In this document: positions 33,213 through 46,932 of the stretch, one piece after another
Layout: each line of letters begins with the position of its first letter
Numbering within the stretch: position 1 is the stretch's first letter
Assembly (NCBI RefSeq): GCF_003234175.2
Contig: NZ_CP126257.1
Location: 1,116,001-1,180,000 of the forward strand
Reading direction: 5' to 3'
DNA from: Curtobacterium sp. MCSS17_007
GTDB lineage: Bacteria > Actinomycetota > Actinomycetes > Actinomycetales > Microbacteriaceae
DNA length: 64,000 bases
The notes under the pieces: generated by a model
The model's input: only the letters and a program-made list of their open reading frames with translations
Databases searched by the model: none
What the model was told of the DNA's origin: nothing
Position numbers and translations under genes: made by a program

Positions 33213-34145
33213 ATGGGACGTCACGCCCTGCCCGCAGCCCCCGACGGCGACCAGTCGGCAGCACCCGAGCCGACCGCACCCGCCGAGCTGCGCCGCCCCC
33301 GTGGTCGCCGCGCCGCCCTCGGTCCCGCCGTCGCCCGTGCCACCTTCGTCGAGCACACGAAGCCCGCCCGCACGGTCACGCTGTCCGCGCCACGTCCGGT
33401 CGCCTCGACCGCGGTCGCCGGGTCCGCGGTGCTCTCCCGCACCGCCGCACTCCGTGCGGAGCGTGCTGCCGACCCGCGGCACGTCCGCCGGGCCGCGAAC
33501 GCCAAGCGTGCGGCGATCCTGCTCGCACCCGCGCTCGCCGTGACCTCGAGCCTCACCCTCGCGGTACCCGCGAACGCTGCTCCGGAGTCCTCCGCGCAGG
33601 GTTCGTCGGCGACCGTCGCCGGGTACGACGCCCAGTCCTTCACCGTCGCCCGTGACGTCGAGGTGCCGGTCGTGCAGACCGACGGCATGACGACCACCAC
33701 GACCGTCGTGTCCTACCCCACGATCGTCACGAAGTGGGGCGTCACGACCCAGCAGGCCGAGGGCGCCATCTCGAAGGTGCTGTCCGCCGGCGGCAAGCGC
33801 GCGACCATCGTGTCGACGGCCCTGCAGTACATGGGCGACCCGTACCTCGAGGGTGGTGCCAGCCACTCCGGCATCGACTGCTCCGGTCTGACGATGGTGG
33901 CGTACGCGGCCGTCGGGATCCCGCTCGTGCACTACGTGCCGACGCAGGACGCCGTCGCGACGACGATCCCCGGGTCCGAGGCGCTGCCCGGCGACCTGGT
34001 CGTCTTCGACAACGAGGACCACGTCGGCATCTTCCTCGGCGACGGTCTCGTGCTGCAGGCGCCGCACCCGGGCGACCCGGTCGACATCGTGCCGGTGTAC
34101 GCGAACGCGCACCACTTCGCACGGCTCCTGCCGGCGGGGGAGTGA
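33213..34145 (+). CDS. NlpC/P60 (C40) cell-wall peptidase
   Basis: 310 residues. The C-terminal NlpC/P60 domain (about 195-310) should cleave peptide stems of peptidoglycan, with Cys223 in GIDCSGLTMVAY, His270 in DHVGIFLGDG and a third polar residue in the following strand (LVLQAPHPGD). Before it lies an exported segment: a hydrophobic signal (RAAILLAPALAVTSSLTLAV) ending in ANAAPES, with the cleavage site after ANA near residue 130. The 105 residues before the signal are long and basic (RRPRGRRAALGPAVARATF), unusual for a signal peptide. GGAAGGAA precedes the ATG by two bases. Probably involved in cell separation. Confidence 0.88.
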   Translation: MGRHALPAAPDGDQSAAPEPTAPAELRRPRGRRAALGPAVARATFVEHTKPARTVTLSAPRPVASTAVAGSAVLSRTAALRAERAADPRHVRRAANAKRAAILLAPALAVTSSLTLAVPANAAPESSAQGSSATVAGYDAQSFTVARDVEVPVVQTDGMTTTTTVVSYPTIVTKWGVTTQQAEGAISKVLSAGGKRATIVSTALQYMGDPYLEGGASHSGIDCSGLTMVAYAAVGIPLVHYVPTQDAVATTIPGSEALPGDLVVFDNEDHVGIFLGDGLVLQAPHPGDPVDIVPVYANAHHFARLLPAGE

Positions 34146-34179
34146 CGGACCCCCGTCCCGGGGCCTTGCGCGCCTCCCG

Positions 34180-34194
34180 TAAACTGGAGTGATG
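34180..34194 (+). promoter_or_regulatory. Leaderless promoter of rlmN (-10 TAAACT)
   Basis: TAAACT at 34180-34185 and the ATG at 34192 are six bases apart. The first T of this -10 is also the last base of a half copy (CGCGCCTCCCGT, 34169-34180) of the intergenic palindrome family. Confidence 0.6.
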
Positions 34195-35424
34195 GCCACC
34201 GAGACCCGCACCCCGTTCGAAGAGCAGCGTTCCGCTCGTCCGCAGGTGCGCCCGCGCACCGAGGGGTGGACCCAGGCGCAGGACTCGGCGGGCCGTCCGC
34301 TCCTGCAGTTCGCGTCGCCGAAGCGGGGCAAGCCGCCGGTGCACCTGGCCGACATGACGGTGGAGGAACGGGTCGAGAAGGTCAAGGAGCTCGGCCTGCC
34401 CGGCTTCCGCGCGAAGCAGTTGTCGACGCACTACTTCACGCACTGGTCGTCGGACCCGGCGACGATGACCGACCTGCCCGCCGCCCAGCGTGAGGAGCTC
34501 GTTGCGGGCATGCTGCCGCCGCTGCTCACCGAGACCCGTCGTCTGGCGACCGACAAGGGCGACACGATCAAGTTCCTCTGGAAGCTGCACGACGGCGCAC
34601 TGGTGGAGTCGGTGCTCATGCGCTACCCCGGTCGGATCACCCTCTGCGTCTCGTCGCAGGCCGGGTGCGGCATGAACTGCCCGTTCTGCGCCACCGGACA
34701 GGCCGGCCTCACGCGCAACATGTCGACGGCCGAGATCATCGAGCAGATCGTCCGTGCGAACGCGGCCATCGCCGCCGGTGAGCTCGGGGGCGACCCGCGC
34801 AAGGGCGGGCAGGACCGCGTCGACGCCGAGCGCGTCACGAACATCGTCTTCATGGGCATGGGGGAGCCGCTCGCGAACTACAAGCGGGTGATGGACGCCG
34901 TCCGGACGATGATCGCGCCGCAGCCGCACGGGCTCGGCATGAGCGCTCGTGGCATCACGGTGTCGACGGTCGGCCTGGTGCCGGCCATCAAGAAGCTCGC
35001 GGACGAGGACATCCCGCTGACCTTCGCGCTCTCGCTGCACGCGCCGGACGACGAGCTCCGCGACGAGCTCATCCCGGTGAACTCGCGGTGGAAGGCCGAC
35101 GAGGCGATCGACGCCGCCTACGAGTACTACGCGAAGACGGGGCGCCGCGTCTCGATCGAGTACGCGCTCATCAAGGACATGAACGACCACGCGTGGCGCG
35201 CCGACCTGCTCGCCGAGAAGCTCAACGCGCGCGGCAAGGGCTGGGTGCACGTCAACCCGATCCCGCTCAACCCGACGCCGGGCTCGGTCTGGACCTCGTC
35301 CGAGCCCCACGTGCAGGACGAGTTCGTCCGGCGGCTCAACGCCGCCGGCATCCCGACGACCCTCCGCGACACCCGCGGCAAGGAGATCGACGGCGCCTGC
35401 GGCCAGTTGGCTGCGGCGGAGTAG
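34192..35424 (+). CDS. rlmN: 23S rRNA (adenine-2503-C2)-methyltransferase
   Basis: A radical-SAM methyltransferase of 410 residues that methylates A2503 of 23S rRNA, and in some bacteria A37 of tRNAs. The iron-sulfur cluster cysteines are C159, C163 and C166 in [16 protein letters not shown], after [16 protein letters not shown] follows. The methyl-accepting Cys is in [15 protein letters not shown] near the C-terminus. The N-terminal RlmN domain begins about residue 45. It starts with an ATG at a leaderless promoter, preferred to GTG three bases before. It stands just upstream of the rrn operon whose 23S RNA it modifies; this is probably coincidental. Confidence 0.95.
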   Translation: MATETRTPFEEQRSARPQVRPRTEGWTQAQDSAGRPLLQFASPKRGKPPVHLADMTVEERVEKVKELGLPGFRAKQLSTHYFTHWSSDPATMTDLPAAQREELVAGMLPPLLTETRRLATDKGDTIKFLWKLHDGALVESVLMRYPGRITLCVSSQAGCGMNCPFCATGQAGLTRNMSTAEIIEQIVRANAAIAAGELGGDPRKGGQDRVDAERVTNIVFMGMGEPLANYKRVMDAVRTMIAPQPHGLGMSARGITVSTVGLVPAIKKLADEDIPLTFALSLHAPDDELRDELIPVNSRWKADEAIDAAYEYYAKTGRRVSIEYALIKDMNDHAWRADLLAEKLNARGKGWVHVNPIPLNPTPGSVWTSSEPHVQDEFVRRLNAAGIPTTLRDTRGKEIDGACGQLAAAE

Positions 35425-35444
35425 ACCGTTCGGCGGTCCAGCCT

Positions 35445-35476
35445 GGAGGCACGGTGCGGTTCCGCACCGTGCCTCC
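35445..35476. repeat. Intergenic palindrome, copy 5 (variant core GGAGGCAC)
   Basis: A perfect 15-bp stem GGAGGCACGGTGCGG with a TT loop, 20 bases after rlmN; probably its terminator. The core differs from other copies by A for G. Confidence 0.8.
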
Positions 35477-35654
35477 CGTCGTTCCCGGGTCGGGACCCAC
35501 GTCGGGCGGCCGTCGATGGAGCAGCAGACGTCGGCTCACGGGTGCCCACTCGACATCGACTGCTCCATCGTCGAGCGCGATCGGCTGCGTGGTACCCCTC
35601 CTTCCGCGAGTTCTCGGGGAAGTCGGGGGACGACACGCCCGGGCGTCGACCCGG

Positions 35655-35684
35655 TTCGCCGAGCCCCTGGAGCGTGTGTAGAGT
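35655..35684 (+). promoter_or_regulatory. Putative rrn promoter (TTCGCC-N18-TAGAGT)
   Basis: TAGAGT at 35679-35684 followed by AATCAC, with a weak -35 TTCGCC at 35655-35660. It is about 325 bp upstream of 16S, and is followed by a GC-poor discriminator, fitting an rRNA promoter. Other promoters in the leader cannot be excluded. Confidence 0.45.
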
Positions 35685-35839
35685 AATCACTCGTTGCCGC
35701 TGAGGCGGAGAACGGAACGGCCGAGACGGTCACCGGGTTCACCTGGGGATCTTGTCCGCCACGGTTCTTCCCCGGCAACGAACTTCCAGTCCCTCTGGCG
35801 GAGCTCCTTCTGGAGTCGAGTGGGGGGTGCGTCTGGTCC

Positions 35840-35848
35840 TTGAGAACT
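35840..35848 (+). promoter_or_regulatory. rRNA leader motif TTGAGAACT (antitermination/processing type)
   Basis: The same nonamer recurs in the 16S-23S spacer at 37854. The extended line CTTGAGAACTCAACAGCG is typical of actinobacterial rrn leaders, where it serves antitermination or RNase III processing. Confidence 0.55.
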
Positions 35849-36009
35849 CAACAGCGTGCACATTGTCAATGCCAATTATTTTGACCCCGTGCCTGGCCTG
35901 CTTCGGTGGGTTGGGTCGGAGACAATTCCTTTTGGATTGAAGATTGTCCAGTGGACAGTCAACGGTCAGTATCAACTCGGCCTGCTGCTTCGGTGGTGGG
36001 TTGGTAATT

Positions 36010-41082
<5,073 letters not shown>

Positions 41083-41221
41083 ACACAACTTTTACCGTGG
41101 CGGTTCACCGCTGCGGGCTCGCGTCCACTTTGTGGTTCCCGACAGACGATCGGGAATCAAACTGAATACTTCAGCAATGAGCTTGAAGGAACGGTTTTGA
41201 TCCAAAGATTGGGTCGAAGGT

Positions 41222-41338
41222 GTTCCGGTGGTCATAGCGAGAGGGAAACGCCCGGTCACATTCCGAACCCGGAAGCTAAGCCTCTCAGCGCCGATGGTAC
41301 TGCAAGGGGGACCTTGTGGGAGAGTAGGACGCCGCCGG
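41222..41338 (+). rRNA. 5S ribosomal RNA
   Basis: A 117-nt 5S: TTCCGGTGGTCATAGCG pairs with the 3' end CGCCGCCGGA, and CCCGGTCACATTCCGAACCC is the conserved loop region. It completes the 16S-23S-5S operon. Confidence 0.95.
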
Positions 41339-41355
41339 ACTCAACGTTGCAACAC

Positions 41356-41393
41356 CAGGAAACCCCTGACCAGCACTGGTCAGGGGTTTCCTG
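41356..41393 (+). terminator. rrn operon terminator
   Basis: A perfect 18-bp stem CAGGAAACCCCTGACCAG with a two-base loop, 17 bases after 5S. Confidence 0.85.
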
Positions 41394-41428
41394 CGTTCAC
41401 GGGGTCCGTCGGCAGGCGTCCGCAGCAG

Positions 41429-41434
41429 TAGGAT
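41429..41434 (+). promoter_or_regulatory. -10 element (TAGGAT) of the ROK regulator gene
   Basis: TAGGAT, 28 bases before the ATG at 41457, with the ribosome-binding site GAAGGAG between. No clear -35 and no copy of the inverted repeat found upstream of GH42. Confidence 0.4.
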
Positions 41435-41456
41435 CGGCCGACGACGAAGGAGAGCG

Positions 41457-42620
41457 ATGACCGATCACCTCGAGGTCGCGCTCCCGGAGCCGGGAGCCGT
41501 CTGGCCGGTGCTGACCGATGCCACCCGAGCGGCACTGCGCGAGATCCTCGTGCACGGTGTGCTCTCCCGCGCGGAGATCGCCCGGGCGCTCGGGTTGTCG
41601 CGAGCGAGCCTGACCCGCGCTGTGCGGACGCTGCAGGAGCACGGGTTCGTCACGGAGGTGGGCACCGGTGTCCGCGGCGCCACCGGTCGGCCGTCCGAGC
41701 TGCTGCGGGCGAGTGCGGGCGAGTGGGAGTTCGTCGGGGTGAAGCTCACGCGGGACCGCATCTACGCCGCGGTCACGGACCTCGGTGGTCGCGTGCTGGC
41801 GCTGCACGAGGAAGCCCTGCGGGACACCGAGCCCGGCGTGCTCGTGGCGCAGGTCGCCGAGGTCGTCCGGGAGCTCCGACGGTCGTCGCCGGCGATCTGC
41901 GCGCTCGGCGTCTCCGTTCCCGGGGACGTCGTCACGCGAGACGGGGTCACCGTGGTGGAGGTGTCGCAGTTCCTCGGGTGGCGTGACGTGCCGTTGTCCG
42001 GTCTCCTCGAGGTGGCGACCGGGCTCACGACCCACACGTCGAACGACGTCGACGCCCTGACGGCGAAGGAGCACTGGATCGGCGCCGGTGCCGGGGTGCG
42101 GTCGATGGCACTCGTCACGGTCGGCACGGGTGTCGGGTTCGGCCTGGTGACGAACGGTGAGGTGTCCGAGGGGTCCCACGGGCGCTTCGGTCGTGTCGGG
42201 CACCTGCCGGTGCACGGCGGCGGCCCCGACTGCGGAGTCGGGCACCACGGGTGCGTGTCGAGCTACCTGCCGAGCTCGATCATCGCGAAGAACGCCGGCG
42301 CCCCCGAGGACTCCTACGACGAGGTCGTCGAGCGGGCACGGACGGGGGAACCGCAGGCGCTCCAGGCCTTCCGTGACGCCGGCAGGGCCCTCGGTTCGCT
42401 CCTCTCCTCGGTCGTGACACTCGTGGACCCGGAATCGATCGTCCTCACCGGCGACGGACTGCCGGTGTACGACATCGCCCGGACCGAGGTCGACGAGGCG
42501 TTCCGGCAGGGCCTGCGTCCGTACGACGCGGCGGTCACCGTCATCGTGCAGCCGTTCGAGTTCTCCGAGTGGGCACGCGCGGCAGCGGTGCTGGCGATCC
42601 GCCGGTCCCTCCGGTACTGA
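41457..42620 (+). CDS. ROK-family (NagC/XylR-type) transcriptional regulator
   Basis: 387 residues. An N-terminal winged helix (VLSRAEIARALGLSRASLTR, GFVTEVGTG) is followed by the ROK sugar-binding/kinase-like fold: GVSVPGDVVTRDGV, TVGTGVGFGLV, GRVGHLPVHGGGPDCGVGHHGC and a C-terminal VLTGDGLPVYD. ROK zinc sites normally have His plus three Cys; here the Cys cluster is shortened to C..C-x-x-x-x-x-C-like DCGVGHHGC, so metal binding may be altered. As the first gene of the sugar locus it is probably the local repressor, released by an imported oligosaccharide or galactose/mannose derivative. Confidence 0.9.
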   Translation: MTDHLEVALPEPGAVWPVLTDATRAALREILVHGVLSRAEIARALGLSRASLTRAVRTLQEHGFVTEVGTGVRGATGRPSELLRASAGEWEFVGVKLTRDRIYAAVTDLGGRVLALHEEALRDTEPGVLVAQVAEVVRELRRSSPAICALGVSVPGDVVTRDGVTVVEVSQFLGWRDVPLSGLLEVATGLTTHTSNDVDALTAKEHWIGAGAGVRSMALVTVGTGVGFGLVTNGEVSEGSHGRFGRVGHLPVHGGGPDCGVGHHGCVSSYLPSSIIAKNAGAPEDSYDEVVERARTGEPQALQAFRDAGRALGSLLSSVVTLVDPESIVLTGDGLPVYDIARTEVDEAFRQGLRPYDAAVTVIVQPFEFSEWARAAAVLAIRRSLRY

Positions 42621-42642
42621 TCCTCGTGGCCCTCGTGGCCGC

Positions 42643-42663
42643 TTAGTTACACGAGTTGACAAA
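42643..42663. promoter_or_regulatory. Candidate ROK operator 1
   Basis: TTAGTTA, seven bases, TGACAAA: a 21-bp inverted repeat with half-site TTWGTYA. It is 50 bp upstream of the GH42 start. The same design occurs at 49482. Confidence 0.65.
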
Positions 42664-42713
42664 CGTCATCGGCGGACGGGATGCTGGTCATGTCCACCGT
42701 CGAAGGAGATGTC

Positions 42714-44729
42714 GTGACCGCTGCCCGTTCCGTGCCCTGGCTCACCGAAGGGCTGTCCTTCGGAGGTGACTACAGTCCCGAGCAGTGGCCGCGCGAGGTG
42801 TGGGACGAGGACGTCCGCCTGATGCGTGAGGCCGGGGTGAACCTGGTCACGGTCGGGGTGTTCTCGTGGGCGTTGCTCGAGCGGTCGCCGGGGGAGTACA
42901 CCTGGTCGTGGCTCGACGAGGTGCTCGACCTGCTGCACGCCGACGGCATCGCGGTCGACCTCGCGACGCCGACGGCGGCTCCGCCGAACTGGCTGCTGAC
43001 CGCGCACCCCGAGGTACTCCCGGTCGACGCCAGCGAACGACGCGAGCGCCCCGGCGGACGACTCGGCTGGTGCCCCGCCTCCCCGCTGTTCCGCGAGCAC
43101 GCGCTCCGCATCGTCGGAGCGATCGCCGAGCGCTACGGCCGGCACCCCGCCGTGCGGCTCTGGCACGTCAGCAACGAACTCGGCGGCGGCAACGGGCGCT
43201 GCTTCTGCGAGGTGTCGGCAGCGGACTTCCGACGGTGGCTCCGTGAGCGGTACCCGGACGTCGACGCGGCGAACGCGGCGTGGGGCACGGCCTTCTGGGG
43301 CCACACCTACACGTCCTTCGACGAGGTCTCGCCCCCGCGCGGAGTCGGTGGGGCGCCCAACCCGGGTCTCGCGCTCGACTTCGAGCGGTACTCATCGGAC
43401 GCCCTGTTCGCGCACTACGCCGCCGAGCGTGAGGTCATCGAGCAGCACTCGGACGTCCCCGTGACGACGAACTTCATGGTCGGGGCCGGCTCGCACGTCG
43501 TCGACTACGCCGAGTGGGCACGGCACGTCGCGATCCCGGCGAACGACCACTACACGCTCGTCGACGACCCGGACCGGGCCGAGGACCTGGCGGTGTCCGC
43601 CGACCGGATGCGCGGCATCGCCCGCGGGCGGACGCCGTGGCTGCTCATGGAGCACTCGACCGGCGGCCCGAGCTGGCAGCAGCGCAACCGTGCGAAGGCG
43701 CCCGGCGAGCTGGTCCGGAACTCGCTCGCGCACGTCGCCCGCGGGTCGGACGGCGCGCTGTTCTTCCAGTGGCGTGCGTCGACGGCCGGTGCCGAGCAGT
43801 TCCACTCCGCGATGGTCCCGCACGCCGGTACCCGCACCCGTGTCTGGCGTGAGGTGTGCAGCCTCGGCCGCGCGCTCCGGGCGCTCGGCCCGGTGCAGGG
43901 TGCTCCGGTGGAGCCCGCACGGGTCGCGATCGTGGTGGACGAGGCCTCCGGCTGGGCGCTGCAGACCGGTCTGAAGCCGCACCGCGGGCTGCGGTACGGC
44001 CACGAGGTCCGGGCGTGGCACACCGCGTTCTGGCGTCGGCAGGTCACGACGGACGTGGTGCCGCTCGACGCCGACCTCGCCGGGTACGACGTGGTCGTCC
44101 TGCCGACGCTCTTCGTCGTCGATGCGGCTTCGGCAGCGCGCATCAGCGCCGTGGTCGACCGCGGCGCGACCCTGCTCGTCACCTACGCGTCGGGCATCGT
44201 GGACGAGACCGCTCGGGTGCTGGCCGGGGGCTACCCGGGCGCGTTCCGCGAGGTGCTCGGTGTCTGGGCGGAGGAGTTCGTCCCGCTCCAGCGCGACGAG
44301 CACGCGCGGCTCGACGACGGCACGGTGGTCACCGACTGGGCCGAGGACCTCGTGGTCGAGGACGCCGACGTGGTGCTGCGCCACGCCGACGGACCGCTCG
44401 CCGGTCGCCCGGCGGTCACCCGCCGCGCCGTCGGCGGTGGCGCCTGGTACGTGTCCGCGATGCTCGCCCAGGACGGCGTGCAGCGGATCGTCGACCGGGT
44501 CGTCGAGGAGCGGGCGGTGCCGCGGACGGTCACCGCGCCTCCCGGCCTGGAGGCGGTGCGTCGCGTCCGCGACGACGGTTCCGGGGTCCTGTTCCTCATC
44601 AACCACCGCGACGACGACGTCACGGTGGTCGCGTCCGGTACGGACCTGCTCGACGGTTCCGGGCAGGGCCCGGAGACGGTCGTGCCCGCCGGTGACGTCC
44701 GCGTGCTCCTCGAGGCGGCGACGGCATGA
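42714..44729 (+). CDS. GH42 beta-galactosidase
   Basis: A 671-residue family 42 beta-galactosidase, which releases terminal galactose from oligosaccharides in the cytoplasm. The start FGGDYSPEQWPREVWDEDV is the family signature. Acid/base Glu155 lies in WHVSNELGGGNGR and the nucleophile Glu313 in LLMEHSTGGPSWQQR. A trimerisation domain (about 395-600) and a beta-domain follow. The GTG at 42714 is preferred because GAAGGAG lies five bases upstream; an ATG at 42681 would add 11 residues. The stop overlaps the next start, so the GH36 gene is coupled. No signal peptide. Confidence 0.93.
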   Translation: MTAARSVPWLTEGLSFGGDYSPEQWPREVWDEDVRLMREAGVNLVTVGVFSWALLERSPGEYTWSWLDEVLDLLHADGIAVDLATPTAAPPNWLLTAHPEVLPVDASERRERPGGRLGWCPASPLFREHALRIVGAIAERYGRHPAVRLWHVSNELGGGNGRCFCEVSAADFRRWLRERYPDVDAANAAWGTAFWGHTYTSFDEVSPPRGVGGAPNPGLALDFERYSSDALFAHYAAEREVIEQHSDVPVTTNFMVGAGSHVVDYAEWARHVAIPANDHYTLVDDPDRAEDLAVSADRMRGIARGRTPWLLMEHSTGGPSWQQRNRAKAPGELVRNSLAHVARGSDGALFFQWRASTAGAEQFHSAMVPHAGTRTRVWREVCSLGRALRALGPVQGAPVEPARVAIVVDEASGWALQTGLKPHRGLRYGHEVRAWHTAFWRRQVTTDVVPLDADLAGYDVVVLPTLFVVDAASAARISAVVDRGATLLVTYASGIVDETARVLAGGYPGAFREVLGVWAEEFVPLQRDEHARLDDGTVVTDWAEDLVVEDADVVLRHADGPLAGRPAVTRRAVGGGAWYVSAMLAQDGVQRIVDRVVEERAVPRTVTAPPGLEAVRRVRDDGSGVLFLINHRDDDVTVVASGTDLLDGSGQGPETVVPAGDVRVLLEAATA

Positions 44730-46879
44730 CCGTCGTGGACCGCGACGTCGCGGCGATCGGCCTGCCGGAGCGGGTCGTGCACGTGTTGCGTGGCGGCGGC
44801 GTCGGGCTGGTCGTCGCGACACGGTCGGACGGGCTCCCCGAGGTGCTGCACTGGGGCCGGGACACCGGGCCGGTGTCGACGTCGGACGCGCACGACCTCG
44901 TGCTCGCGCAGGACCGTGCGGTCTCACCGAGTGCGTACGACGCCGCGTGGCCGCTCACCCTGTTGCCCACCGAGCACGACGGGTGGGAGGGACGACCGGG
45001 GATCGCCGGCCAGGTCGGTAACCGGCCGCTCGTGCCGGTCTGGCGCGAGGTCGCCGTCGCCGGGACCGAGGACGAGCTCCTGGTGGACGCCGTCTCCGAC
45101 GCGCTGACGCTGCGCCTCGTCCTCACGCTCGACGCAGCCGGCGTCCTGCGGGTCCGGCAGACCGTGACGAACACCGGTGCCGAGGAGGTCGAGCTGTCCG
45201 CGCTGGAGGCCGTGTTGCCGGTGGGCGACCGCGCGGCCGAGGTACTCGACCTCGCCGGCAGGTGGACGCGGGAGCGGACCCCGCAGCGGCGGGCACTCAC
45301 CGACGGGGTGCACGTGCGCGAGAGCCGCCGCGGGCGCACCGGGCACGACGCCCCGACGCTGACGGTGCTCGGCACGGCCGGCTTCGACGACGCGCTCGGC
45401 GAACTGTGGGCCGTGCACCCGGCGTGGAGCGCGGACACCGTGCACCGCATCGACCGGTTGGCGGAGGCCCGGACCCTGCTCGGCGCGGGCGAACTGCTGC
45501 GGGCCGGCGAGGTGGTCCTCCGACCGGAGGAGACCTTCACCGCGCCCGAGACGGTCTTCGTCTGGAGCGACGCCGGACTCGACGGGCTGTCCGCGCGGTT
45601 GCACGACTCGCTCCGCGCGCGGCCCGGGCACCCGGCCACCCCGCGTCCGGTGGTCCTCAACACGTGGGAGGCGGTGTACTTCCGGCAGGAGCTCGAACCG
45701 CTGCTCGACCTCGCGCGGGCCGCGGCGGACGTCGGGGTCGAGCGGTTCGTGCTCGACGACGGATGGTTCACGGGCCGACGGTCCGACACGACGTCGCTCG
45801 GCGACTGGACGGTCGACGCCGAGGTGTGGCCGGACGGGCTCGGACCACTCGTCGACGGGGTGCGCGCGCTCGGGATGGACTTCGGGCTGTGGTTCGAGCC
45901 GGAGTGCGTCAGCCCGGTGTCGGCCCTCGCCGAGGCGCACCCGGACTGGTTCCTGCAGGACCCCGGTGACTCGCGGACCTGGCGGCACGAGTACACGCTC
46001 GACTTCGCGGACCCCGCGGTCCGTGAGCACGTGCTCGACCGGATGTCCGCGGTGATCGAGGAGCACCACGTCGACTTCGTGAAGTGGGACCAGAACCGGG
46101 ACGTCGTGCAGACCGTGCACGCCGGACGGGTCGGCCTCGGCGCCCACACGCGTGGCGTGTACGCGGTGATGGACGAGCTGCGGCGGCGGCACCCGTGGTT
46201 GGAGATCGAGGCGTGCGCGTCCGGCGGTGCCCGGGTGGACCTCGGCGTGCTCGAGCGGACCGACCGGGTGTGGGCCTCCGACTCGAACGACGCGGTGGAA
46301 CGGCTGGCGATCCAGCGGTGGACCGAGCTGCTGCTCCCGCCGGAGCTGATCGGCTCGCACGTCGGACCCGAGGTCTCGCACACGACGGGGCGGCACCTCG
46401 ACCTGGACTTCCGGATGGCCGTGTCGTTGTTCGGCAGCGCCGGTATCGAGACCGACGTGACGCGCTGCACGGCCGCCGAGCGCGACCGGCTGCGGGAGTG
46501 GACGGCGCTCTACAAGCGGGAGCGCGGATTGCTGCACACCGGGCGGGTGCACCACGTCGACCTCGGCGACCCCGGCCTCGGCACGACGATCGTGGTCGGG
46601 GCGGACCGGAGCAAGGCGCTCGCACGCGTCGTGCGGAGCGTGACCGGACCGCGGGCGCTCGCGGTGCCGCTGCGGTTCCGCGGGCTCGACCGCCAGCGGC
46701 GCTACCGCGTCGCCCCGGTGACCGGGCTGCGCGTGCCGGAGGGCGTCGACGTCACCCGGACACCGTGGTTGGAGCAGGGGAGCGTCGAGCTGCCCGGTGC
46801 GGTGCTCGAGGACCTCGGCGTCCGGCTGCCGTCGCTCGCGCCCGGCACCGCGCTGGTGCTCGAAGCGCAGGCGGTCTGA
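44726..46879 (+). CDS. GH36 alpha-galactosidase (first copy)
   Basis: 717 residues. GH36 enzymes remove alpha-1,6-galactose from raffinose-type sugars and galactomannan. The N-terminal beta-sandwich runs to about 310; the barrel shows VLDDGWFTGRRSDTTSLGDW, LGMDFGLWFEPECVSP, the nucleophile Asp455 in VDFVKWDQNRDV, EACASGGARVDLGVLERTDR and acid/base Asp519 in VWASDSNDAVERLAIQRW. The GLWFEPE and WxxE elements identify the raffinose-type bacterial subgroup. Coupled to GH42 by ATGA overlap. Length and domain order are normal. Cytoplasmic, so it acts on imported oligosaccharides. Confidence 0.93.
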   Translation: MTVVDRDVAAIGLPERVVHVLRGGGVGLVVATRSDGLPEVLHWGRDTGPVSTSDAHDLVLAQDRAVSPSAYDAAWPLTLLPTEHDGWEGRPGIAGQVGNRPLVPVWREVAVAGTEDELLVDAVSDALTLRLVLTLDAAGVLRVRQTVTNTGAEEVELSALEAVLPVGDRAAEVLDLAGRWTRERTPQRRALTDGVHVRESRRGRTGHDAPTLTVLGTAGFDDALGELWAVHPAWSADTVHRIDRLAEARTLLGAGELLRAGEVVLRPEETFTAPETVFVWSDAGLDGLSARLHDSLRARPGHPATPRPVVLNTWEAVYFRQELEPLLDLARAAADVGVERFVLDDGWFTGRRSDTTSLGDWTVDAEVWPDGLGPLVDGVRALGMDFGLWFEPECVSPVSALAEAHPDWFLQDPGDSRTWRHEYTLDFADPAVREHVLDRMSAVIEEHHVDFVKWDQNRDVVQTVHAGRVGLGAHTRGVYAVMDELRRRHPWLEIEACASGGARVDLGVLERTDRVWASDSNDAVERLAIQRWTELLLPPELIGSHVGPEVSHTTGRHLDLDFRMAVSLFGSAGIETDVTRCTAAERDRLREWTALYKRERGLLHTGRVHHVDLGDPGLGTTIVVGADRSKALARVVRSVTGPRALAVPLRFRGLDRQRRYRVAPVTGLRVPEGVDVTRTPWLEQGSVELPGAVLEDLGVRLPSLAPGTALVLEAQAV

Positions 46880-46882
46880 ACC

Positions 46883-46927
46883 GACGACGAACGGGGTCCT
46901 GCGCGTGCAGGACCCCCGTTCGTCGTC
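46883..46927. terminator. Bidirectional terminator between GH36 and GH2
   Basis: GACGACGAACGGGG and GTTCGTCGTC arms form a 20-bp stem with one bulged C, between the convergent ends of the two genes. A strong hairpin in both directions. Confidence 0.8.
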
Positions 46928-46932
46928 TCGGC

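Larger units (their letters stand above)
35425..36009. other. rlmN-16S intergenic region and rRNA leader
   Basis: 585 bp with no convincing gene. It holds palindrome copy 5, at least one rRNA-type promoter, the antitermination-type motif TTGAGAACT and a duplicated CTGCTTCGGTGG leader element. Its base composition drops from GC-rich to AT-rich near the 16S start. Confidence 0.7.
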
